From the NCBI GenBank assembly GCA_937136395.1, contig CAKZOI010000035.1, positions 129,073 through 193,072 on the forward strand: DNA of 64,000 nucleotides, given 5' to 3'. Position numbers and translations under genes: made by a program. Below, in pieces: positions 1-10,042 of this stretch. This stretch comes from an uncultured Opitutia bacterium. GTDB taxonomy: Bacteria; Verrucomicrobiota; Verrucomicrobiia; Opitutales; Coraliomargaritaceae. Under the pieces are notes generated by a model. It saw only the letters and a program-made list of their open reading frames with translations, did not search any database and was not told the origin of the DNA. Every line of letters begins with the position of its first letter. Position 1 is the stretch's first letter.

Positions 1-852
1 TGCAACGAAGACGTGCAGAAGGCGATACATCGCATCCAACCACAATCGATGAATATCGAGGCGATGGAAACCTTGCGTGCCAATGGCTTCGAATCCGTAA
101 ACATGGATTTGATCTACGGCTTGCCAAAGCAGTCGCCAGAGAGCTTTTCGGAAACACTCGATCAGGTGCTGGAGCTGAAACCTGACCGTTTTGCGATTTT
201 TAACTATGCGCATGTGCCGGGGATGAAGCCCGCGCAAAAGTTGCTAGAGCGTCATGGCCTGCCTTCTGCCGAAACTAAGCTGGAGCTCTTACGTCTGTGC
301 ATTGAGCGCCTCACCGCGGAAGGTTATGTTTACATCGGCATGGATCATTTCGCTTTGCCAGATGATGAGCTGGTCAAAGCTCAGCGCGAGCAGACACTGC
401 AACGGAATTTTCAAGGCTACAGCACCCGTGCCGGTGTGGAAATTTGCGGCTTTGGCATTTCCAGTATTTCGCAGGGCGGCGTCGGCTTTCGCCAGAATGT
501 AAAGGATTTGGAGGCCTATCGTGGCTATCTCGCGAAGGGTGAGTTGCCCGTCAACAAAGGCTACGAGTATACAGAGGAAGATAAACTGCGTGGCGATATT
601 ATCATGCGCTTGATGTGCGACCTTTCTTTAGATTTCGGGGCCATGTCGGAAAAGTGGTCGATCGATTTTCGCGAGCATTTTGCAGAAGCCTTGGAACAAT
701 TACATGAGCCCGCAGCCGACGAATTGATTATCTGGACCGATCGCGGATTCGAGGTGACCGAGCGTGGGCGCCTCTTTGTGCGCAATCTTGCGATGTGTTT
801 TGATGCCTATTTGGAGCCCGCTGTTGAGGGGCGCTATTCCAAAACGGTTTAA
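1..852 (+). CDS. hemN: Oxygen-independent coproporphyrinogen III oxidase, C-terminal part (cut by window start)
   Basis: Radical-SAM enzyme of heme synthesis that decarboxylates coproporphyrinogen III to protoporphyrinogen IX without oxygen. The reading frame is open from base 1 (CNEDVQKAIHRIQP), so the start and the CxxxCxxC cluster motif lie upstream of the window. What remains is the family's typical second half: NMDLIYGLPKQ, FNYAHVPGMKPAQK, GYVYIGMDHFALPDDEL, the RNFQGYST segment, and a C-terminal winged region ending RGRLFVRNLAMCFDAYL. Those blocks separate true HemN from the related HemW/HutW proteins. About 283 of the usual roughly 450 residues are present. The first in-frame start candidate (GTG at 13) is internal and is not the real start. 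Confidence 0.93.
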   Translation, partial: CNEDVQKAIHRIQPQSMNIEAMETLRANGFESVNMDLIYGLPKQSPESFSETLDQVLELKPDRFAIFNYAHVPGMKPAQKLLERHGLPSAETKLELLRLCIERLTAEGYVYIGMDHFALPDDELVKAQREQTLQRNFQGYSTRAGVEICGFGISSISQGGVGFRQNVKDLEAYRGYLAKGELPVNKGYEYTEEDKLRGDIIMRLMCDLSLDFGAMSEKWSIDFREHFAEALEQLHEPAADELIIWTDRGFEVTERGRLFVRNLAMCFDAYLEPAVEGRYSKTV

Positions 853-885
853 TGCAGAAAGGAGTTGGCACCAGCGAAGTAAATC

Positions 886-957
886 GGTAGCGGCGGCTCT
901 CCCGACCGCCACAGACCCCAGCTGATGTTCGGTGAGTGGTGGCAACGTGCTGTTGCC
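886..957. repeat. REP-like hairpins between hemN and serA
   Basis: GGTAG at 886-890 is followed by a GGCGG/CCGCC hairpin with loop CTCTCCCGA (892-910). A second hairpin, GGCAAC/GTTGCC with loop GTGCT, lies at about 941-957. The GTAG-plus-hairpin layout matches the other REP-like elements in the window. Nothing else was recognised in the 241-base gap before serA. Confidence 0.5.
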
Positions 958-1092
958 AGATATTAGCGATTTTCATTGGTAGCTAGAGCTGCTTATTTTC
1001 TTGTGACAGAGTTGACTGATTTTCATCAATTTCGTTTAAGTCACGGTTTTCATTGCAATTCTGCGACAAGGAAATTAACTCCGCCGCTTTCC

Positions 1093-2680
<1,588 letters not shown>

Positions 2681-2717
2681 GCTTTGCTTCGAGTTCAGAA
2701 TTCAGAATTCATAATAC

Positions 2718-2747
2718 AGGAGTCAGCAAAGTGCTGGCTCCTTTTTT
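2718..2747 (+). terminator. Intrinsic terminator after serA
   Basis: AGGAGTCAGC (2718-2727) pairs with GCTGGCTCCT (2733-2742) with one wobble pair, and is followed by a run of T to 2747. Confidence 0.85.
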
Positions 2748-2750
2748 GGG

Positions 2751-2819
2751 GGTAGGGTTCGATATCCTTATCGAACCGATCACTTTTGAGTCTCGGCACG
2801 TTAGGGATAACGTGCCGAG
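2751..2819. repeat. Pair of REP-like palindromes (TCCT/GGGA loop family)
   Basis: GGTAG at 2751 abuts a 9-bp hairpin, GGTTCGATA-TCCT-TATCGAACC (2756-2777). A second, 12-bp hairpin with CTCGGCACGTTA as its left arm and GGGA as its loop spans 2792-2819. Related copies are at 7257-7283 and 14293-14347. The arms differ between copies but stay complementary, while the TA-TCCT-TA centre recurs. Confidence 0.75.
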
Positions 2820-2881
2820 CCAATTGATTGCTGTTATAAATAATCTGGCGTAATCCTTCTGAATTCTGAATTCTATCTCCT

Positions 2882-3484
2882 GTGTCCTTAACGTATATTA
2901 TCCTCGTTTCTCTTGTCGGCTATTTCCTTGGTGCGATCAGTTTCGCCGTGCTTGTCGCGAAAAGTAAGGGAGTCGATATATTTAAAGAAGGCAGTGGTAA
3001 CCCCGGTGCGACCAACGTGAAGCGGGTGCTGGGCTCTAAGTGTGGCAATGCAGTGTTTATCTGCGATGCTCTGAAGGGCCTCATCGCAGCGCTTTGGCCA
3101 CGCTTGGTATTTGAAGGAGAGTTGGGGCTCAAGTTGGCGGTGCTTGGTTTGGTCGCTGCGATTATAGGACATAGTTTCTCTGTCTTTTTGAAGTTCCGTG
3201 GCGGTAAAGGCGTTGCGACGACCATGGGCGGGCTTATGGCAATTATGCCGTTGGTTTTAGTGATCGGTTTGTTGGTCTGGGCGATTTGCTTCTACAGCAC
3301 TAAGATTGTCGCGCTTGCGTCGATTTTGTTTGGAGTGAGCTTGCCGATTGCAGCATTTGGCTTATATGGCACGAGCGATCCGCGTTTTACTTTAGGAGTG
3401 GTTCTGGGTGCTTTGATCGTGGTGCGCCACCGTTCCAATATAGCTCGGATGTTTGCTGGGCAGGAAAACAGCTTTAAAAAGTAG
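2882..3484 (+). CDS. plsY: Acyl-phosphate:glycerol-3-phosphate acyltransferase
   Basis: Inner-membrane enzyme that transfers an acyl group from acyl-phosphate to glycerol-3-phosphate, giving lysophosphatidic acid for phospholipid synthesis. The 200-residue length is normal for PlsY. Diagnostic motifs are GSGNPGATNVKR (about 37-48), KFRGGKGVATT (about 104-114) and a late RHRSNI segment, set among five or six hydrophobic stretches. The start is GTG at 2882, since the N-terminal helix begins right after it; no good Shine-Dalgarno sequence is visible. The gene stands alone between repeat-rich spacers. Confidence 0.95.
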   Translation: MSLTYIILVSLVGYFLGAISFAVLVAKSKGVDIFKEGSGNPGATNVKRVLGSKCGNAVFICDALKGLIAALWPRLVFEGELGLKLAVLGLVAAIIGHSFSVFLKFRGGKGVATTMGGLMAIMPLVLVIGLLVWAICFYSTKIVALASILFGVSLPIAAFGLYGTSDPRFTLGVVLGALIVVRHRSNIARMFAGQENSFKK

Positions 3485-3510
3485 CCGGTGTGCTCACCCC
3501 TGTAGCTTAG

Positions 3511-3632
3511 GAAGCCATCTACAATATCTGGTTATTGGGGAGCGATTGCCGAACGATTGTAGGGCGCGAACTTGTTCGATGCCACGCATATCAAATTTGG
3601 GACGGGAGGCATTCTGCTAGCAGAAGCCCTAC
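3511..3632. repeat. Composite repeat with REP-like ends, copy A
   Basis: A block at 3511-3560 (containing ACAATATCTG and GATTGCCGAACG) recurs at 10704-10755. It runs into an inverted pair that begins GTAGGGC at 3559 and ends GCCCTAC at 3632. Inside each end is a separate hairpin: CGAAC-TT-GTTCG on the left and TTCTGC-TA-GCAGAA on the right. This element fills most of the 299-base gap before hom; no gene is supported there. Confidence 0.65.
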
Positions 3633-3783
3633 GATTATCAGTCGTCAGATCTTTTGAGTTCGCCAGAAGTCTGGTCTTGAAGTTTTGGGCATCTGATGTT
3701 GTCTCTGCTGCTTCGTCTTCGCGACCGTAAGTGGCTTCTGTGCTGTTTTTCGTGAAGCTAACCACTTTTATTTTACACATAGC

Positions 3784-5115
3784 ATGTCCGAAAAACGTAT
3801 CATTCGTATCGGACTTCTTGGATTCGGCGTAGTCGGCCAAGGGGTTTGGAAAAACATCGAGAAGAATCGCCAAGCATTGGAACTGAGACTGGGCGCTCAG
3901 CTCGATATTACTGAAGTGGTGGTGAAGAATCTCAGCCGCGAGCGTGAGGTGGCCGTTCCTGCTGAGCGCTACTCAGATGATCCAGCTCGCGTGGTGGAGA
4001 ATCCGGATATTGATATCGTATGTGAGCTCATGGGTGGCACCGACGAAGCATTGGAGCATACGCGTCGCGCCCTAGAACTGGGTAAGATTGTGGTGACCGC
4101 GAACAAGGCACTCATCTGTGAGCATGGCGAAGAGTTATTCGATATCGCTCGTCGCACAGGCGGACACTATTTCTACGAAGCATCGGTTGCGGGCGGTATT
4201 CCCATCATTAAGACCATCCGCGAGGCGCTCGTCGCCAATCGTTTTAAATTGATCTTCGGTATTCTCAACGGCACTTCCAACTACATCCTCACTCGTATGG
4301 AACGCGAGGGGCTGAGTTTCGAGGAAACCCTCGGTGATGCCCGCGAGCTTGGTTATGTCGAAGCCGATGAAGCTCTCGATCTCGACGGTATCGATGCCGC
4401 GCACAAGGCAGTGATCCTCGCCTATCTGGCTCATGGTAAATGGGTGAAACTCGACGATATTATTTGCGAAGGCATTCGAGAGGTTTCTGGGCAGGATATC
4501 GCAATTGCGGGTCAGCTTGGCTATAAGATCAAATTGCTTGCGGTGATTGCGCGCGATTTCGAGGCCGACAAGTTATCGGTTCGTTTGCATCCAGCACTGA
4601 TTTCTAAAAAGGAAGTTATTGCGGGTGTGGATGAGGTCTACAACGGTGTCAGCGTGACCGGCGACGTTGTCGGCACTACTGTGTTGATCGGTCGTGGAGC
4701 GGGGCAAGATGCGACCTCGAGTTCGGTGATCAGTGATATCGCTGACGCCGTCTTCATGCTACAGGGGGCGCCTGCGCCAGTTATCTCTGAGGAGGATGAG
4801 GAAACCTATAATTGTTTGGCGGCAGGGCTCGATCTTGCAGCGCCTGCTGAACTTCAGGGGCGTTACTATCTGCGCATTCACGTGAAGGACCAAGAGGGCG
4901 TTCTAGCTAAAATCTCAAATATCCTCGCGGAGCACCATGTGAGTTTTGCCACAGTTAATCAGCAGGAACTCGATGACGGTTCGGCGCTGATTATGGTGAC
5001 AACACACACGAGCAATGAAACCGCGATTGCGGCAGCCAAAGCAGCTCTTTCAGAGCAAGCCGTTGTGCTCAGCGCACCGGTGAGCATCCGTATTTTTGAT
5101 CCCGAAGCGGTCTAG
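3784..5115 (+). CDS. hom: Homoserine dehydrogenase
   Basis: Catalyses NAD(P)H-dependent reduction of aspartate semialdehyde to homoserine, the branch point to threonine and methionine. The 443 residues match the monofunctional bacterial type. The N-terminus has the nucleotide-binding sequence IGLLGFGVVGQGVW. The core contains TANKALICEHGEELF, the FYEASVAGGIPIIKTIRE substrate segment and NGTSNYILTRM. A C-terminal ACT domain (RIHVKDQEGVLAKISNILAEHHVSF, about 360-440) is the likely site of threonine feedback. The ATG at 3784 gives the standard family N-terminus. The gene stands alone. Confidence 0.96.
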   Translation: MSEKRIIRIGLLGFGVVGQGVWKNIEKNRQALELRLGAQLDITEVVVKNLSREREVAVPAERYSDDPARVVENPDIDIVCELMGGTDEALEHTRRALELGKIVVTANKALICEHGEELFDIARRTGGHYFYEASVAGGIPIIKTIREALVANRFKLIFGILNGTSNYILTRMEREGLSFEETLGDARELGYVEADEALDLDGIDAAHKAVILAYLAHGKWVKLDDIICEGIREVSGQDIAIAGQLGYKIKLLAVIARDFEADKLSVRLHPALISKKEVIAGVDEVYNGVSVTGDVVGTTVLIGRGAGQDATSSSVISDIADAVFMLQGAPAPVISEEDEETYNCLAAGLDLAAPAELQGRYYLRIHVKDQEGVLAKISNILAEHHVSFATVNQQELDDGSALIMVTTHTSNETAIAAAKAALSEQAVVLSAPVSIRIFDPEAV

Positions 5116-5152
5116 CACTGATTTTCGCTTCTGAACAATACTCAAAATAGGG

Positions 5153-5180
5153 TTGACGGCGGCGTTTTCGCGCCCATGTT
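5153..5180 (+). promoter_or_regulatory. Probable sigma70-type promoter for rpsU
   Basis: TTGACG at 5153-5158 lies 16 bases from CATGTT at 5175-5180, about 37 bases before the rpsU start. The -35 box is good; the -10 box is weak. Confidence 0.4.
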
Positions 5181-5216
5181 TCTGCCTCTTTTCCAATAAA
5201 CCGAATTTCTTTTTAT

Positions 5217-5417
5217 ATGTCTATCGAAGTAAAAGTCCGTAAAGGCGAGCCCATGGAACGTGCGCTCCGTCGTCTCAAGAAGCGCCTCGACCGTGAGGGT
5301 GTGATCCATCAAGTGCGTGCCAAGCGTTACTTCGTGAAGCCTGCACAAGAGAAGCGTAAGAAAAAGAAGGAGCTTGATTTCAACAACATGCTTCGCGTTC
5401 GCTACTCGAATATGTAA
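5217..5417 (+). CDS. rpsU: 30S ribosomal protein S21
   Basis: Small basic protein of the 30S subunit near the platform and the anti-Shine-Dalgarno region, involved in initiation. The 66 residues are typical. The family core is plain (SIEVKVRKGEPMERALRRLKKRLDREGV), followed by a lysine-rich tail. The ATG at 5217 gives the expected N-terminus. It is monocistronic here, with a promoter-like TTGACG upstream and a strong terminator downstream. Confidence 0.97.
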   Translation: MSIEVKVRKGEPMERALRRLKKRLDREGVIHQVRAKRYFVKPAQEKRKKKKELDFNNMLRVRYSNM

Positions 5418-5452
5418 TTTTATGCGTGAGCCCTCTAGGTGCTCGCGATTTG

Positions 5453-5490
5453 AATCCCGGTTGCGCAATTTGCGTGCCGGGATTTTTTTT
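5453..5490 (+). terminator. Intrinsic terminator after rpsU
   Basis: AATCCCGG (5453-5460) pairs with CCGGGATT (5477-5484), followed by eight T. An inner GCAA/TTGC pairing extends the hairpin. Confidence 0.88.
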
Positions 5491-5541
5491 GTGTCGTAGA
5501 AGCGGGTCGAACCGCTTTGCTACATGAATTGGCTGAGTGTA

Positions 5542-5571
5542 TTGACTTCTTAAGTGCTTACGCCGTTAAAT
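5542..5571 (+). promoter_or_regulatory. Probable sigma70-type promoter
   Basis: TTGACT (5542-5547) and TTAAAT (5566-5571) are 18 bases apart and lie just upstream of the ATG at 5593, leaving a very short leader. Confidence 0.45.
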
Positions 5572-5592
5572 CTCCATCATCTCATTTGCTTC

Positions 5593-6546
5593 ATGTCTGA
5601 CATTTACGATCGAATCTCCCTCTCTAGTTGCTGGTGCTCGAAGCGCCATACGGATGGCTATGAAATGGTGCAGGAAATTGTCGATCTAGGGTTTAAGCGT
5701 ATGGAGTTGAGTCATGGAATCCGCATTTCACTGGTTCCTGGTATCTTGAAGGCGGTGGAGGAAAAGCTCGTCGAGGTGTCTTCTGTGCATAACTTTTGTC
5801 CGTTGCCAAATAGTGCTCAGTCTGCGGCTCCGAATTTATTTCAGCCCTCGGCTGCGGATCAACGTGAGATCAATCTATGGCAGCGCTATACCCTGCAGAC
5901 ACTTGACTTTGCGGTAAAGGTGGGTGCTCAAAATGTGGTGATGCATTCGGGGAGCACTTGGTATTTCTTTGGCTCTCCGGAACGAAAGTTGGATAAGTGG
6001 ATTGATGAAGCTGAGCTCAAGGCATGTGACCTGCTTGGCCATAAAGAATTTGAGAAACAGCGTAATCGAGCTATGCGCCGAATTCGTCGAGTCTCCAAGA
6101 AAACGATGAAGCGTATCTGTGCGAGCTATGCCTATATGCTGCCGTTCGCAAAAGAGCGTGGTCTGATTCTATGTCTTGAGAATCGAGAAGGCCTGGAAGA
6201 GATGCCGATCGATAAAGACTATCCTGATTTTCTGAAAAGTCTGCCCGAACCCGAGCATGCGGGCTATTGGCACGATACGGGGCATGCTGAGATCAAGCAT
6301 CAATTCGGCCTGTTGGATCACCACGAACATCTGGCATCTATGGCAGATCGACTCAAAGGTTTTCACTTACACGATGTGTCAAAAGGTGGCCGTGATCACC
6401 AAGTTCCAGGCACGGGAGTGATTGATTTCCAAATGATCGCTGAGTTCGTGCGCCCTGAGCACACCTTAGTCTTAGAGCTCAGCCCTAAACTGACTGTCGA
6501 CGAGGTGAAGGCGTCGCGAGACTATATTGGAAACTTACTCGGGTAA
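5593..6546 (+). CDS. Sugar phosphate isomerase/epimerase-family TIM-barrel protein
   Basis: Member of the xylose isomerase-like TIM-barrel superfamily (AP_endonuc_2 fold); the substrate is unknown. Starting at the ATG at 5593 it has 317 residues beginning MSDIYDRISLSSCWCSKRHTDGYEM. The frame extends 13 codons upstream, but those overlap the likely promoter. Barrel features include MELSHGIR, NVVMHSGS, LCLENREGLEE (metal-ligand Glu), GYWHDTGHAEIKH (Asp/His ligands), FHLHDVSKGGRDHQVPGTGVIDF and a terminal LVLELSP. Together these give the Glu-Asp-His-Glu metal site expected of an active enzyme. It has no operon partners. Confidence 0.78.
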   Translation: MSDIYDRISLSSCWCSKRHTDGYEMVQEIVDLGFKRMELSHGIRISLVPGILKAVEEKLVEVSSVHNFCPLPNSAQSAAPNLFQPSAADQREINLWQRYTLQTLDFAVKVGAQNVVMHSGSTWYFFGSPERKLDKWIDEAELKACDLLGHKEFEKQRNRAMRRIRRVSKKTMKRICASYAYMLPFAKERGLILCLENREGLEEMPIDKDYPDFLKSLPEPEHAGYWHDTGHAEIKHQFGLLDHHEHLASMADRLKGFHLHDVSKGGRDHQVPGTGVIDFQMIAEFVRPEHTLVLELSPKLTVDEVKASRDYIGNLLG

Positions 6547-6806
6547 ACCTGCGCGGTCCTGATCGGCTGGGTTTGAGTATAGATTATTGCTGAGATCTGG
6601 TTTGTGCCTCGCACAGGTGAGTCATTGTGACTCTGCGATACACTTTTTATTATTGAGTCGCTGAGTTGTGCCATTATGTCACTTTTATGTTTTTGCTAAA
6701 AATAATTTAGTTGTTCATAGTCATGGGGTTATGAATTTATGATTAGTTGGCATCTGTTGTGCATTCTATGGGTTGAACAATAACTCAACAGAAAGGAAAC
6801 AGACAA

Positions 6807-7238
6807 ATGAAACTAATACGATATGAATATCCACAAACACTCGGGAACAGTGCTTTCGATTCATTCTTTGGATCCGCAGCACCGGCTTTTAGCCGCTTTG
6901 GGTCGTTGTTTGACGACTTTTTAGAAGGTGCTTCCGGCGTGAATCAAACGGCAGCTGATCTCTATGAAGATGATCACAATTACTTTGCACGCTTGGAGCT
7001 ACCAGGGGTGAAGAAGAAGGACATCGACCTAGAGCTTGAGAATGCGGTTTTGACGATCAGCAGTGCGCAGACCGATAAGAATGAAGATGGGGAGTCTAGC
7101 TATCGCTTCCAGCGTTCGATCTCGATTCCAGATGGCGTCGCGATGGAGAAGGTCTCCGCTCACTACGAAGACGGTATTTTAACGGTTACGATGCCTAAGC
7201 AAGATGCCCGCAAGCCTCGTCTAATCGAAGTGAAGTAA
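6807..7238 (+). CDS. Small heat-shock protein, Hsp20 family (first of tandem pair)
   Basis: ATP-independent holdase chaperone. The 143 residues contain an alpha-crystallin domain (about 47-143): ADLYEDDHNYFARLELPGVKKKDIDLELENAVLTI, then YEDGILTVTMPK, the GxLxxxxP-type signature. The N-terminal arm is rich in Phe, Ser and Gly, as is usual for oligomer assembly. An AAAGGAAA Shine-Dalgarno sequence lies 9 bases before the ATG, unusual for this window and suggesting strong translation. No CIRCE element is seen in the 260-base upstream gap, which contains no other gene. Confidence 0.93.
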   Translation: MKLIRYEYPQTLGNSAFDSFFGSAAPAFSRFGSLFDDFLEGASGVNQTAADLYEDDHNYFARLELPGVKKKDIDLELENAVLTISSAQTDKNEDGESSYRFQRSISIPDGVAMEKVSAHYEDGILTVTMPKQDARKPRLIEVK

Positions 7239-7256
7239 ACGGACATCCTCAACGGC

Positions 7257-7283
7257 GGATCGTTAAGGATAACGATCCCTACC
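7257..7283 (-). repeat. REP-like palindrome between the two hsp20 genes
   Basis: Hairpin GGATCGTTA-AGGA-TAACGATCC (7257-7278), flanked by CCCTACC. On the minus strand it reads GTAG followed by a hairpin. It belongs to the same family as 2751-2819 and 14293-14347. Confidence 0.75.
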
Positions 7284-7319
7284 AAAAACTAAGATAAACG
7301 AAGAAAGGAATTATATATT

Positions 7320-7712
7320 ATGAGCAGCACAGAACTAGATACTGCAAAGAAGCAAGAATGCGTCTCGCAAGACACTGCCCAGGCGCGCAACTGGCGTCGT
7401 CCACATTACGATGTCTCTGAAAACGACGAAGCCTTTGATGTCCGTGTGACTTTGCCTGGCGTGAATCGACAGGGCGTCGATATCTCGGTGGAGGAAGACA
7501 CGCTGACGATTGTCGGCACTCGCAATCCAGCTGCACAAGTGGGGTGGCGTCCATTGCGGCGTGAGTTACCTGTTGGGGACTACCGTTTGAGCCTACGCTT
7601 AAATGTTGCGATTAAGGACGCGAAAATTAGCGCAAGAGTAGAAGACGGCATCCTTCAATTGACTTTGCCGAAGGCGGACGAAGTGAAGCCACGCAAAATC
7701 AAGGTCAGTTAA
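7320..7712 (+). CDS. Small heat-shock protein, Hsp20 family (second of tandem pair)
   Basis: Second Hsp20 paralogue, 130 residues. The alpha-crystallin domain runs from about residue 25: RRPHYDVSENDEAFDVRVTLPGVNRQGVDISVEEDTLTI, then VEDGILQLTLPKADEVKPRKIKV. The N-terminal arm is short and charged, unlike the Phe-rich arm of its neighbour, so the two may form mixed oligomers (inference). A GAAAGGA Shine-Dalgarno sequence precedes the ATG. The 81-base gap from the first gene holds only the REP-like palindrome, and a shared terminator follows, so the two are probably co-transcribed. Confidence 0.92.
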   Translation: MSSTELDTAKKQECVSQDTAQARNWRRPHYDVSENDEAFDVRVTLPGVNRQGVDISVEEDTLTIVGTRNPAAQVGWRPLRRELPVGDYRLSLRLNVAIKDAKISARVEDGILQLTLPKADEVKPRKIKVS

Positions 7713-7742
7713 GGTTTCAGATTGGGTTAGTATAGGTAGTTA

Positions 7743-7777
7743 AAGGTCGGTGCCTGGGGAGGTGCCGGCCTTTTTTT
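7743..7777 (+). terminator. Intrinsic terminator after the hsp20 pair
   Basis: AAGGTCGG (7743-7750) pairs with CCGGCCTT (7765-7772) through one G-U pair, followed by seven T. Confidence 0.82.
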
Positions 7778-7800
7778 GTGGAGACGCTTGAGTCATCGTT

Positions 7801-8034
7801 TTAACCGCAGATTAATGCGGATGGACGCAGATTATTTAGGCGTAGTAGGGGTGGGGGTTGTTGAATGTTCTTTTATTGGAGGGGCGTGCTTCGCGCGTCC
7901 GCTGTGTTCGGGCAGTTCTGACGTGGTTTCGGGCGACCTGATGTAGGAAAGGGGAGAAACTGAATCTTGAACCGCAGATATATAAAAGGTGAATTGAATC
8001 TTATCAGCGTCTATCCCCGTTAATCTGCGGTTAG
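7801..8034. repeat. Inverted pair of AACCG-word repeats
   Basis: The left copy (7801-7834) reads AACCG, CAGATT, then a GACG-CAGATT segment. The right copy (about 7999-8034) is the same kind of unit on the minus strand. The word after AACCG and the word after GACG resemble each other. Related pairs with different words lie at 49334-49515 and 63745-63830. Confidence 0.6.
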
Positions 8035-8324
8035 AAAAGAACCCGCTGCGACAAAGAGGAAAACGGGCGGTTTATCCTTACGAATTGGAGCGCTTTTCAG
8101 TAAATCCGATCAAACCGTTAAAACCTGTCTCGAAACCGCTAAAAATCTAGCTTTTCGCTTGCCTTGGCGCACCTGACTGGCATCCTTCCCCGCTTTCTTA
8201 TTCGTCAGGATAGGAATAGGCGTCGCGCGATGTGGCGTTCGAATCACTAAAAACACATACAATACACAATAAAAAGAAACGAAAGTTTCTCCCCGGGCCG
8301 CAAGGTTTTGGGCTTTGAAATATT
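8035..8324 (+). other. rpsB leader region
   Basis: No gene is supported. Just before rpsB lies a hairpin, AGAAAC-GAAA-GTTTCT (8275-8290), with a GNRA tetraloop, followed by a GC-rich stretch. It may be a translational control site for S2 or simply a leader hairpin. No clear -35/-10 pair was identified. Confidence 0.35.
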
Positions 8325-9152
<828 letters not shown>

Positions 9153-9200
9153 TCAGCTTCCTTTCACTTTATTTAATAAAAATACGCTACAAATAGAAAC

Positions 9201-9794
9201 ATGAGTGTTCAAATTAATGCTAAAATGGTCGGTGATCTGCGCGCAAGCACAGGTGCTGGACTTATGGATTGTAAAAAAGCGCTTGTTGAGTCCGAAGGTG
9301 ATGTCGACAAGGCTGTAGAAATTCTTCGCAAGAAGGGTGTCGCAACCGCGGCCAAGAAATCGGGTCGTGATGCTTCCGATGGTCTCATCGATACTTACAT
9401 CCACCTCGGTGGTAAAGTCGGTGTGCTCGTTGAAGTCAGCTGCGAGTCTGATTTCGTTGCGAAGACAGATGACTTCAAGCAACTCGTTCGCGACATCGCG
9501 ATGCACATTGCTGCGGCTAACCCAGCATGTGTGTCTCGCGAAAACATCGATCCTGCGTTGATCGAAGCCGAGCGTAAGGTGGCAGCAAGCCAAGCTGAAG
9601 GTAAGCCAGAGCACGCGATCGAGAAGATCGTTGAAGGTAAGATCAACAAATACCTCAGTGAGTCCTGCCTCCTTGAGCAAGCATTCGTGAAGAACCCTGA
9701 TCAAACCGTTCAAGAAGTCATGACTGCCATGATTGCCAAGATGGGCGAAAACATGGTCATCAAGCGCTTCGCACGCTTCCAAGTCGGCGCGTAA
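9201..9794 (+). CDS. tsf: Elongation factor Ts (short form)
   Basis: Guanine nucleotide exchange factor for EF-Tu. The N-terminal UBA-like domain (MVGDLRASTGAGLMDCKKALVESEGDVDKAVEILRKKG) precedes a single core half. The protein has 197 residues, like the short EF-Ts of Thermus and cyanobacteria rather than the 283-residue E. coli form. It retains KVGVLVEVSCESDFVAKTDDF. The ATG at 9201 matches the family. It is co-transcribed with rpsB and closed by a strong terminator. Confidence 0.96.
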   Translation: MSVQINAKMVGDLRASTGAGLMDCKKALVESEGDVDKAVEILRKKGVATAAKKSGRDASDGLIDTYIHLGGKVGVLVEVSCESDFVAKTDDFKQLVRDIAMHIAAANPACVSRENIDPALIEAERKVAASQAEGKPEHAIEKIVEGKINKYLSESCLLEQAFVKNPDQTVQEVMTAMIAKMGENMVIKRFARFQVGA

Positions 9795-9817
9795 GTTTTT
9801 CGACACAAGCAATTTTC

Positions 9818-9854
9818 AAAAGCCCTTCATCGCTCAGCGCTGAAGGGCTTTTTT
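9818..9854 (+). terminator. Intrinsic terminator of the rpsB-tsf operon
   Basis: AAAAGCCCTTCA (9818-9829) and TGAAGGGCTTTT form a perfect 12-bp stem, followed by more T to 9854. Confidence 0.92.
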
Positions 9855-9873
9855 GTGAGCGGATCATTCGATT

Positions 9874-9897
9874 GTAGGACAGGCACTCTTGCCTGTC
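9874..9897 (+). repeat. REP-like hairpin with GTAG
   Basis: GTAG (9874-9877) is followed at once by a perfect 8-bp hairpin, GACAGGCA-CTCT-TGCCTGTC. Confidence 0.7.
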
Positions 9898-9972
9898 TCG
9901 TCGCTGGCGCTAGTCAAAACGAATTCCTGTTCCGCACCATATGTTCGCCGCACTCAAGCCACTTAACATTGA

Positions 9973-10014
9973 GCGTTCGACGTTCAACGTTCGACGTTCA
10001 ACGTTCGACGTTCC
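9973..10014. repeat. Three tandem copies of a 14-bp unit
   Basis: The unit RCGTTCGACGTTCM occurs three times head to tail (9973-9986, 9987-10000, 10001-10014). Each unit is itself built from a repeated CGTTC. A degenerate relative (GAACGT, CCAACATCGAA) is seen near 44942-44980. Confidence 0.75.
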
Positions 10015-10042
10015 CGTCTCGTCCCTAAACTCTGCCCAAGCC

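Noticed and set aside
6547..6806. CIRCE or other heat-shock operator before the first hsp20 gene
   Set aside because: No TTAGCACTC-type inverted repeat was found.
9973..10014. Possible CRISPR array
   Set aside because: Units are contiguous 14-mers with no spacers and no cas genes are present.
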